DNA of 59,063 nucleotides, from assembly GCF_014696315.1 (NCBI RefSeq), contig NZ_JACJPX010000052.1, positions 1 through 59,063 on the forward strand, written 5' to 3'. Positions 52,406 to 59,063 of this stretch are shown here, piece by piece. Position numbers and translations under genes: made by a program. The notes beneath the pieces are model-generated. The model saw nothing but the letters and a program-made list of their open reading frames with translations, did no database searches and was not told where the DNA came from. Each line of letters opens with the position of its first letter. Position 1 is the stretch's first letter. Source of the stretch: Calothrix membranacea FACHB-236 (lineage in GTDB: Bacteria; Cyanobacteriota; Cyanobacteriia; Cyanobacteriales; Nostocaceae).

Positions 52406-52987
52406 ATGGTTGCTTCACCTGAAATCTACCTCACCCCTGAACAATACTTGCAAATGGAGGAAAACAGCGACATCAAGCATGAATACATCGACGGCTACAT
52501 TTACGCAATGGCTGGAGCGCTCGACTCCCATGTTACGATTGCGGGAAACCTGTTTGCACTTGTCCGTAATCATGTACGCGGTTCAGGCTGTCGTGTTTAC
52601 ATAGCTGATATGAAAGCACGCATTGAATCTCTGAATCGATATTACTATCCTGATGTGATGGTGAATTGCGACGAACGCGATCGCGAAACTCCTGCTTATA
52701 AAAAATTTCCCTGTTTAATTGTCGAAGTTTTATCTAACTCTACCGAAGCTTTTGACCGCGGAGATAAATTCGCTGATTACCAAACTTTAGAAAGTCTGCA
52801 AGAGTACGTTTTAATTAACACCAAACGTCAGCGTGTTGAGTGTTTCCGCCGTAATGAGCAAGGTTTATGGGTTTTACAATCTTACACAGACGCAGATAAA
52901 TCATTTCAATTACAGAGTATTAAATTTGAAGGTACAATGGCTGACCTTTACGAAGATGTAGTATTTGAAAACCCTGAATCAGCCTGA
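52406..52987 (+). CDS. Uma2 family (DUF820) nuclease-fold protein
   Basis: A 193-residue Uma2/DUF820 protein: LTPEQYLQMEENSDIKHEYI at the start, then YYPDVMVNCD (about 94-103), CLIVEVLSNSTEAFDRGDKF (about 118-137) and EYVLINTKRQRVECF. These hold the PD-(D/E)xK-like residues (Asp, Glu-x-Leu with following Ser, and Lys). The ATG at 52406 is chosen because GAGG is 8 nt upstream; a longer in-frame ATG at 52343 lacks a ribosome site and family similarity. Physiological role unknown; distant from the family member at 13787. Confidence 0.9.
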   Translation: MVASPEIYLTPEQYLQMEENSDIKHEYIDGYIYAMAGALDSHVTIAGNLFALVRNHVRGSGCRVYIADMKARIESLNRYYYPDVMVNCDERDRETPAYKKFPCLIVEVLSNSTEAFDRGDKFADYQTLESLQEYVLINTKRQRVECFRRNEQGLWVLQSYTDADKSFQLQSIKFEGTMADLYEDVVFENPESA

Positions 52988-53100
52988 TTTTAAAGATTTT
53001 AAATCCCAAATCCAAAATTGGTATAAGCGTAGACACGCAGTGGCTTGTCGTCAGACATCGCTCTTGCAAGAAGAACTAAAAGAGGAATTTTTGTTACAGC

Positions 53101-54351
53101 TTATTCCATTGCTTTGATTTGCTGATTCGCTTCTGTTTGCGCTTTTACCATTGCTTGCTTTAATGGTTGCTGACCTAATAAAGCGCTAATAAATTGGTTA
53201 TCAAAATTATTGACAATTGCGGCTGGATATTTGCCAGCTTGCCAAGGTGTAGCGTAGGAGACACCACTAACAAATGGCGATCGCAAGGGGTCTTTGTCAT
53301 AGCCTAATTTCTCCGCTACAGATTTCCGCGTGGGAAGTGCAAAGCCTGTTCCTGTCCATTTTTGCATCCCTTGTTTACCTGTGAGATAAGAAATTAATTC
53401 CCAAGCTTCAGCTTTGTGTTTGGCTTGTTTATTCATTACATAGGCAACTGTAAACACCATAGTATTTTTTTTACCATTAATTGTAGGTATCTCTGCGGTA
53501 GCGAACTCTAGTTTAGGAAAGGTTTCTTGCAAATAAGGAATTGCCCAATTTCCTTCAATTACCATTGCTACCTTACTCTGACCAAACATTTCACTACCTG
53601 AGTTTGTTCCCACATCAGATTTTTGGGCAGAGGAACGGTCTTTTTGATACTGATCTATAACTAACTGCAATCCTTGCAAGCCTAGTTCACTAGCAAAGGT
53701 GGCATAATCATTTTGATTAATAATTTGTCCACCAAAGGCTTTAATTTTATAAGCTTGACGCGCTAATTCAGGAATTTCCCCAAAGCCATATTTGTTGATT
53801 TTGCCTGTTAATTTCTCAGAATAGTTGCGTAATTCCTCCCAAGTGCTGGGAGGATCACTCAAACCAGCCTCAGCAAAAGCTTTTTTGTTGTAAAACAGCG
53901 ATAAAGTGGAATAATCTTTGGGGAAACCGTAAATTTGGTTCTGGTACTTGAAGCTATTGAGTAGGTTAGGTTCAAAGTCTGCTAAATCAAATTCGGGAGT
54001 GATATAAGCATTTAATGGTTCGAGGACGTTTTGACTCATAAAGAAAGGAGCCTCTAGCGCATCTAGATAGAAAACATCTGGTGCGGCTTCTCCTACCAAG
54101 CGAGTTTTGATTACGTCCATATACTGGTCTGAAATGACCTCATATTTGACTTTAATCTTGGGGTGCTGTGCTTCAAAGTCTTTTAGTACCTGCTGTAGAA
54201 GCTTTTGTTCCACAGGATTACCTCCCCAACCACTAAGTTTGACAGTCACTCTTGTGGATGCGCTGGGTAGTGTTAAACTGTGGCAACCAATTATGGCGAT
54301 CGCGATCGCAATTACCAATCCAAAAAACTTGAACCAACTATTTCTAATCAC
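53101..54351 (-). CDS. ABC transporter sugar-binding lipoprotein (family 1)
   Basis: A 416-residue extracellular solute-binding protein of the maltose/glycerol-phosphate type. The signal FGLVIAIAIAIIGC ends in a lipobox; the binding fold follows (TVKLSGWGGNPVEQKLLQQV, GFPKDYSTLSLFYNKKAFAE, SKVAMVIEGNWAI, AWELISYLTGKQGMQKW). I prefer the GTG at 54349-54351; the frame extends to a TTG at 54393, but those 14 codons are the ATCCTT-type short repeat. No permease or ATPase is adjacent, as is usual for cyanobacterial sugar transporters with scattered genes. Confidence 0.88.
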   Translation of the reverse strand: MIRNSWFKFFGLVIAIAIAIIGCHSLTLPSASTRVTVKLSGWGGNPVEQKLLQQVLKDFEAQHPKIKVKYEVISDQYMDVIKTRLVGEAAPDVFYLDALEAPFFMSQNVLEPLNAYITPEFDLADFEPNLLNSFKYQNQIYGFPKDYSTLSLFYNKKAFAEAGLSDPPSTWEELRNYSEKLTGKINKYGFGEIPELARQAYKIKAFGGQIINQNDYATFASELGLQGLQLVIDQYQKDRSSAQKSDVGTNSGSEMFGQSKVAMVIEGNWAIPYLQETFPKLEFATAEIPTINGKKNTMVFTVAYVMNKQAKHKAEAWELISYLTGKQGMQKWTGTGFALPTRKSVAEKLGYDKDPLRSPFVSGVSYATPWQAGKYPAAIVNNFDNQFISALLGQQPLKQAMVKAQTEANQQIKAME

Positions 54352-54662
54352 TAAAAAGGATGAATGATTAAGGATAAAGGATGAAAAAAACAATAAATTC
54401 GGGATTATCTCTCAGATTTAGCAGTTGATAAAAATTGCTTAATCTGTATCCTATTATGAATGGCTTAAATTGATTATTGAGTTGACTTCATACTTCATAC
54501 TTCAGCCTTTAGTTGCTAATCTCTCTATTTCTACTTATATCGTCTCTAATTGATGCCTAATATTTCTAAATCTGAATTTTTATTGAGAAATGCAAGCTAG
54601 AATGACGAGAAATTATCGGCACAAAACTCATCTACGGTATGTCATCCGTAAAACTGTAATTT
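54352..54662. other. Divergent gap with short repeats, no gene seen
   Basis: A 311-bp region between the binding-lipoprotein gene and the MFS gene. It contains the AGGATGAATGATTAAGGATA-type repeat at its left end and A/T-rich sequence expected to include both promoters. Confidence 0.55.
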
Positions 54663-56075
54663 ATGACTTCTGTTCCGATTGAAACAGCTGCGCCTGTAAC
54701 TCTGGAAATTACCCAGATTACTACGCCGCAATTAACACTAACTTCTACTACCAAAAGCCATCCGCAGCTTTATAAGGATGCGATTCGCACCAGTTTAAAA
54801 GCTTCAACACTGGATGCAGTTTTTGCCACAGTTTTTGGTGTGGCTACAGGTGGTATTTTACTGAGCAATTTCCTGTTGGAATTGGGTGCTAGTCCGGTAG
54901 TTTTTGGAATGCTGTCATCTATTCCCATGCTGGTGAACTTAGTTCAGCCATTGGGTGCTTATTTGTCAGAACGCAGCAGCAGCCGTTTCTACTATTCTTT
55001 AAGAACTCATGGAATTGCTCGGTTGCTGTGGCTAATTCTCGGCATTGCTATTATTGGCTCAAGCTGGATAGGTCTGACTGCTTCCCAGTTAGTAGGATTA
55101 ACGCTGTTAGTTGTCTTGTTCAGCAGTCTTTTAGGCGGACTAGGAAGCGCATCATGGCTGAGTTGGCTAGCGATGATTGTGCCTCGGCGGTTGCGCGGTA
55201 GGTATTTTGGTATCCGCAATAGTGCAGCTAGCTTGACTAATTTGCTCTGCGTCCCTTTAGCGGGGTTGGCTGTATCACATTGGTATGGTGGAACTTTACA
55301 AGGTTACGGGGTAATTCTGTTTGTGGGTATATTCTTCGGGATTATCAGTTTGGGATGTCAGTACTTTCAAATAGATATGAATCCTGCTGTGCAAAACACT
55401 AGTCTTGTAAAGTACCAGCAAGTAAGTAAATCTGCTACCCCAGAACTGGAAGTAAGTTGTGCGCTAGCAACCCCAAACAACGAGGTTGCTAATATTTGGA
55501 GTAACACCAACTTTTTAAGGTTTCTGCTTTATTTTGGCTTCTGGATGCTGGCTGTGAATATCAGCGCACCTTTTTTCAACTTCTATATGCTAGACCAGCT
55601 GCATTTAGATGTAAGTTGTGTGACGCTCTACGGTAGCCTACAAGCTGGAGCAAATATGCTGTTGATTGTACTGTGGGGTAAATTGGCGGATAAAATCGGT
55701 AATCGCCGGATTTTGATTGTAATTGGAATTTTGGTTGCACTCACACCCTTGTTGTGGATGGGTGTTAATGCTACTAGCTGGAATATTTGGTTGTGGTTAC
55801 CGCTATTACACATTTTCACAGGCGGAACATGGGCGGCAATTGATCTGTGCAATAACAATATGCAACTGGGTATAGTACCACTAAAAAACCAGTCTATCTA
55901 CTTTGCGATCGCATCTGCTGTAGCGGGTGTCAGTGGTGCTTTAGGTACAACCATTGGTGGCTTCATCGCCCAATTTGCCGAACAAGGAGGCTTACTAGGC
56001 TTATTCGCTCTCTCTAGCGCCTGTCGCCTCCTAGCGATTGTACCCCTGATGTTTGTTAAAGAACCCCATCAGTGA
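54663..56075 (+). CDS. Major facilitator superfamily transporter
   Basis: A 470-residue membrane protein with about 12 transmembrane helices in two halves separated by a hydrophilic loop near residues 235-275. MFS-type features: LGASPVVFGMLSSIPMLVNL, a cytoplasmic VPRRLRGRYFGIRNSAASLT after helix 4, and LWGKLADKIGNRRILIVIG (the motif-A type loop) in the second half. Substrate not predictable. It is divergent from the sugar-binding lipoprotein gene, so a shared regulatory region is possible. Confidence 0.88.
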   Translation: MTSVPIETAAPVTLEITQITTPQLTLTSTTKSHPQLYKDAIRTSLKASTLDAVFATVFGVATGGILLSNFLLELGASPVVFGMLSSIPMLVNLVQPLGAYLSERSSSRFYYSLRTHGIARLLWLILGIAIIGSSWIGLTASQLVGLTLLVVLFSSLLGGLGSASWLSWLAMIVPRRLRGRYFGIRNSAASLTNLLCVPLAGLAVSHWYGGTLQGYGVILFVGIFFGIISLGCQYFQIDMNPAVQNTSLVKYQQVSKSATPELEVSCALATPNNEVANIWSNTNFLRFLLYFGFWMLAVNISAPFFNFYMLDQLHLDVSCVTLYGSLQAGANMLLIVLWGKLADKIGNRRILIVIGILVALTPLLWMGVNATSWNIWLWLPLLHIFTGGTWAAIDLCNNNMQLGIVPLKNQSIYFAIASAVAGVSGALGTTIGGFIAQFAEQGGLLGLFALSSACRLLAIVPLMFVKEPHQ

Positions 56076-56130
56076 AGAGGTGGGGGAGCAGAGGGGTAGA
56101 GGAGGCAAAATAATGGCAACGGTGCATTTT

Positions 56131-56183
56131 CTCCCCTTGTCCCCTTGTCCCCTTGTCCCCTTGTACCCTTTCCCCTTTCCCCA
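56131..56183 (+). repeat. Short tandem repeat (CCCCTTGT type)
   Basis: Several copies of CCCCTTGT followed by CCCTTTCCCC between the MFS gene and the accD 3' end; convergent genes meet here without a classic terminator. Confidence 0.8.
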
Positions 56184-56189
56184 TTTCTC

Positions 56190-57140
56190 CTATTCAGCCG
56201 CGCTAGAACTCAAACTCATGGTTTCCCACAAAACCATGTGGGGGGCGGTGGGTACGGGCTGATGTAAGCCAATCAACTGAGATAGAGTATTCTTTAACTG
56301 AGTCCGGGGAACGATTTCATCTACAAAGCCATGCTTGAGCAAATCTTCAGCACTTTGGAAATCGTCTGGTAGTTTTTCACGGATGGTTTGCTCAATCACT
56401 CGCCGACCAGCAAATCCAATGGTGGCTTTTGGTTCTGCGAGGATAATATCGCCCAACATGGCGAAACTTGCTGTGACACCCCCAGTAGTGGGATGAGTTA
56501 AAACGGGAATATATAAAAGTTTGGCATCGCGATGGCGTTGTAGCGCTGCGGAGATTTTCGCCATCTGCATCAAAGAGAGCATTCCTTCTTGCATTCTGGC
56601 TCCACCAGAAGTGCAGACAATCACTACAGGATAGCGGCGCTGGGTGGCTTGCTCAACCAAGCGGGTGAGTTTTTCGCCGACAACTGAACCCATGCTACCG
56701 CCCATGAAGCGGAAATCCATGACTCCCAAAGCCACAGGTAAACCGTTGATTTCACCTAAACCTGTTTTGACTGCATCGATTAAACCAATTTTGTCCTGCA
56801 TTTCCCGCAGGCGATCGCTATAGGGTTTGCGATCGCGAAATCCCAGAGGATCGGTAGGACGCAGATGTTCGTCCATTGGTCTCCAGGTGTTTTGGTCAAT
56901 CAATTGGCGAATGCGTTCATCGCTATCCACGCGATGATGATGACCGCACTCAGCACAAACCATTTGATTTGCTCTCAGGTCTTTCGTATATGCCAATACA
57001 CCACACTTAGCGCATTTATGCCATAATCCATCAGCGATTTCGCGTTCCTGACGTTCCATGCTGGTGGTTCCGGATTTCCGTCGATTCGCAAACCAATCCA
57101 ATAGAGACTTTAAACCGCGTGATTCTTCGTTGTTTGCCAT
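56190..57140 (-). CDS. accD: Acetyl-CoA carboxylase carboxyltransferase subunit beta
   Basis: A 316-residue beta subunit of the carboxyltransferase that makes malonyl-CoA for fatty-acid synthesis. The N-terminal four-Cys zinc ribbon CAKCGVLAY ... CAECG is near residues 44-66; the crotonase-like core has [15 protein letters not shown] and [12 protein letters not shown], and the acetyl-CoA site [19 protein letters not shown] start at [17 protein letters not shown] (57138-57140), the normal start in related AccD; a longer frame adds 14 residues of unlikely sequence. Its partner accA is not in the window. Confidence 0.95.
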   Translation of the reverse strand: MANNEESRGLKSLLDWFANRRKSGTTSMERQEREIADGLWHKCAKCGVLAYTKDLRANQMVCAECGHHHRVDSDERIRQLIDQNTWRPMDEHLRPTDPLGFRDRKPYSDRLREMQDKIGLIDAVKTGLGEINGLPVALGVMDFRFMGGSMGSVVGEKLTRLVEQATQRRYPVVIVCTSGGARMQEGMLSLMQMAKISAALQRHRDAKLLYIPVLTHPTTGGVTASFAMLGDIILAEPKATIGFAGRRVIEQTIREKLPDDFQSAEDLLKHGFVDEIVPRTQLKNTLSQLIGLHQPVPTAPHMVLWETMSLSSSAAE

Positions 57141-57734
57141 TTTTATCTTATCAAGTGGGTAATGAGGTCGAAAACGGGCCAAGAAGCGATGGGGATTACA
57201 GGCTAAAAGTCCTCATTTCAAAGTTATGATTTGGGACTAGAGAGGGGATGCGGAGGATTTGGTGGCTCCGCTAGGGGAAGGGAACACTTGTTCATCCCGT
57301 TTGGCTCTTGACTATTGACTACATCGTCAAATTACGCTTGTAAGCAATTCAGACCTTATTTTGCATCTTTGGTTGCCAGCTTAACGAAAATGCTTATGCC
57401 AACACAAGTGTGCTGTTGGTTCGTTCTTGTGAAGGTATCCGCACAAGCGTTTGCATATTTACCCCTAAACCGGATGCTCTTTCCCAACCCCGCCAGGGTA
57501 TACTTGCTCCCAAATCAAGAATTAGTGTTATAAGGTGATGAGCAATCAGCTTTTTAAGAGGGTAATACAGGTCACAGGATGATATTACCAAAATCTCAAG
57601 GGGCGGTGGCGTAATTGCGGTTACAGTCATAGGGGGTAGAAATTTCTTATGATGGTTTAATGGGTTGTTAAGGGAAGCGGGAGAAAATGAAATTTGATAA
57701 TTTTGGATGGTAAATTGGTTTTTGACTCCTCTAT
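57141..57734. other. Intergenic region; possible decayed coding fragment
   Basis: A 594-bp gap. The plus strand has a stop-to-stop frame 57344-57538 (64 codons; includes NENAYANTSVLLVRSCEGIR) without an ATG, and an alternative 72-residue frame; neither has a ribosome site and I recognise no family. Possibly a gene remnant. The rest shows nothing definite. Confidence 0.35.
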
Positions 57735-58556
57735 TCACGTTACTGGAAAAAATAGCCCCAGGTAAACTGATAAAATTGCTTCCCCACCAAATAAAGCGAT
57801 CGCAGCGCCTAAAGCGAGAAACGGGCCAAAGGGTATTTTCTGTCCAAAACGTCGCTGTGACAGGGCTATAGCCACGCCACCTACTAAGGCTCCTACAGCA
57901 CAAGCCATAAAACCAGCTAAGAGTAAATATTTCCAACCTAGCCAGGCTCCCATCATCGCCGCTAATTTGGCATCTCCTGCTCCCATTGCGGTTTTACCCA
58001 GAGCTATGGAACCCAAAAGCGCGATCGCATCAAATAACCATAAGCCCAGTACAGCCCCCACAATCCCCATCATCAGGTGTTTGATTGCGCCCAAAGAGTT
58101 ACCTTCCGGGAAAAACCCAATCACTATTTGAAATATCAGCCCCAAAACCAAACCCGACTGCGTAAGTTGGTTGGGTAGAGTCATCGTATCTAAATCTATG
58201 AGTGATAGGGCCAATAACCAGCTACAAAAAGCCCAATAGCCAACTGTCAAAATAGAAACTTTAAATAGTAAAAAAACTAGTACAAAAATTATGCCCGTTA
58301 TCGCTTCTACCACAGGATAACGGGCAGCAATTTTATTTTTACAATAACGACACCGACCTCTGAGCCACAGCCACCCGAAAACAGGTACATTATCGTAAGC
58401 TTTTAGCTGGTTGAGGCAATGAGGACAACGGGAGGGAGGCCAAAGAACCGACAACCCCGCTGGTAGTCGATAAACCACAACATTAATAAAGCTACCAATA
58501 GAAGCACCCAAAATGAAGACGAGTAAACTCGCCGGGACAATCATCAAAATGTCCAT
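57735..58556 (-). CDS. pilD: Prepilin peptidase (type IV leader peptidase/methylase)
   Basis: A 273-residue inner-membrane aspartic peptidase that cuts and N-methylates type IV prepilins and pseudopilins. Two zinc Cys pairs CPHC and CRYC occur in the N-terminal methylase region (about 43-75); the catalytic aspartates are in LIDLDTMTLPNQ and GAGDAKLAAMMG. Seven to eight transmembrane segments. The ATG at 58554-58556 has AGGA 6 nt upstream; an in-frame ATG at 58571 arises from the GACAAAGGAC short repeat. In Nostocales it serves hormogonium pili and hps pseudopilins, linking it in theme to the polysaccharide locus. Confidence 0.92.
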   Translation of the reverse strand: MDILMIVPASLLVFILGASIGSFINVVVYRLPAGLSVLWPPSRCPHCLNQLKAYDNVPVFGWLWLRGRCRYCKNKIAARYPVVEAITGIIFVLVFLLFKVSILTVGYWAFCSWLLALSLIDLDTMTLPNQLTQSGLVLGLIFQIVIGFFPEGNSLGAIKHLMMGIVGAVLGLWLFDAIALLGSIALGKTAMGAGDAKLAAMMGAWLGWKYLLLAGFMACAVGALVGGVAIALSQRRFGQKIPFGPFLALGAAIALFGGEAILSVYLGLFFPVT

Positions 58557-58672
58557 ATAGTCCTTTGTCATTAGTCATGTGTCATTTGTACTTTGTCATT
58601 AGTCATTTGTCATGACTGTTGACTGTTGACTGTTGACTATTGACTGTTGACTGTTGACTATTGACTAATACA
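58557..58672 (+). repeat. Compound short tandem repeats (TTTGTCATTAGTCA and GACTGTT)
   Basis: A run of TCATTTGT/TTAGTCA units followed by about eight GACTGTT/GACTATT heptamers. It fills the space between the small gene at 58665 and pilD, overlaps the 3' end of the former and creates an alternative upstream start for pilD. Confidence 0.85.
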
Positions 58673-58934
58673 TATGAGATTCAATTTGATTTAGTGGTAC
58701 AAAACATTCTTGTGGCAAAAGCACAGGATGGTTGGTAAAAATCACTTTGCCGCGATGGGTAGTGCGATTAATAGCTACTCCTGTAGCTTGTCCTGTTACT
58801 TCAGGATGCGCTTCGCAGAGAGTGTAGTAAATTTGACCAGCAGCCCGGATGACAGCGGGATCAACCAATGGAGGCTGGGAATGCTGGTTTTTGGGAGCTG
58901 TATAGTTTTCGTATCCTTGTCGTAAAGCGTACAC
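58665..58934 (-). CDS. Small hypothetical protein (cyanobacterial)
   Basis: An 89-residue soluble protein (MYALRQGYENYTAPKNQHSQ at the start; IRAAGQIYYTLCEAHPEVTG; ending in the short repeat region). The start is a GTG at 58932-58934; no ATG is present and no strong ribosome site is visible. One Cys. The middle (IRAAGQIYYTLCEAHPEV) looks like a conserved helical domain, but I do not recognise it. The last residues (QIESHMY) run into the tandem repeat, so the original C-terminus may have changed. Possibly cotranscribed with pilD downstream. Confidence 0.65.
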   Translation of the reverse strand: MYALRQGYENYTAPKNQHSQPPLVDPAVIRAAGQIYYTLCEAHPEVTGQATGVAINRTTHRGKVIFTNHPVLLPQECFVPLNQIESHMY

Positions 58935-59023
58935 TATTAAGTTATTTGCTTTCTAGATTTGTCTCTAGTTTATATGAAAGTTTCCGCAACGGTTGCCAAA
59001 ATGATCCAATTCTGTATAGAAAA

Positions 59024-59063
59024 TGGGGATTGGGGATTGGGGATTGGGGATTGGGGATTGGGG
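59024..59063 (+). repeat. Short tandem repeat (GGGGATT), cut by the window edge
   Basis: Five or more copies of GGGGATT run to the last base. The left part of 58935-59063, upstream of the small hypothetical gene, is plain A/T-rich DNA. Confidence 0.85.

Noticed and set aside
57394-57936. 180-residue minus-strand frame overlapping the pilD 3' end
   Set aside because: It overlaps about 200 bp of pilD in another frame and its sequence has no recognisable fold or start signal.

Overview
The window is chromosomal DNA of a filamentous, heterocyst-type cyanobacterium (Nostoc/Anabaena group). The evidence is the very frequent HIP1 octamer GCGATCGC, Nostoc-type short tandem repeats (AATTCAAA, GACTGTT, AATGACC, GGGGATT), a photosystem II assembly protein (Psb34), heme oxygenase for bilin synthesis, a dynamin very like the crystallised Nostoc punctiforme BDLP1, and genes resembling the hormogonium polysaccharide set. 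No rRNA, tRNA, CRISPR array or complete insertion sequence was seen.

Layout. 1-1281: tandem double-glycine leader peptide genes (three complete, plus the last codons of a fourth at the left edge), separated by related stem-loops and closed by a terminator. 1535-5750: housekeeping genes (CobW-type GTPase, heme oxygenase, GlmM). 5809-12869: exopolysaccharide locus with a Wzy/ligase-like membrane protein (HpsL-like) and four glycosyltransferases. 13045-14371: 1-Cys peroxiredoxin and a Uma2-type protein. 14401-19188 (minus): small coiled-coil membrane protein, then the BDLP1 orthologue, then a second dynamin GTPase with a C-terminal J domain. 19445-23614: cysteine synthase, a [2Fe-2S] protein, a DUF5331 protein and a PAS histidine kinase. 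23672-32774: DUF2156 membrane protein, esterase, SMR transporter, Tat-type FAD/Rieske oxidoreductase with a divergent TetR regulator, a 55-residue membrane peptide, and MgtE. 33671-38230: a 1519-residue DUF4347/LamG/Calx-beta/sugar-dehydrogenase-propeller protein. 38476-38910: psb34 and a small conserved protein. 39049-44545 (minus): arsenosugar-type glycosyltransferase, TVP38, LivJ-like binding protein, second TVP38, mercuric-reductase-like flavoprotein. 45081-52046 (minus): two paralogous malectin/propeller/IPT proteins. 52406-58934: Uma2, sugar-binding lipoprotein, MFS transporter, accD, prepilin peptidase and a small hypothetical protein.

Beyond the genes, the clearest new structure is a family of about 203-bp non-autonomous elements present four times (11311, 27379, 30753, 41396). 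Each copy is flanked by a perfect 10-bp direct repeat that differs from copy to copy, and two copies carry other small repeats nested inside them. There are also two 33-bp palindromes with compensatory changes about 30 bp after stop codons, a 12 x 21-bp minisatellite that merges into a terminator, and several genes whose ends are shaped by repeat DNA. Many surface and polysaccharide functions share the window (HpsL-like locus, LamG and malectin proteins, prepilin peptidase), which fits a gliding, slime-producing filamentous organism; that link is inference.
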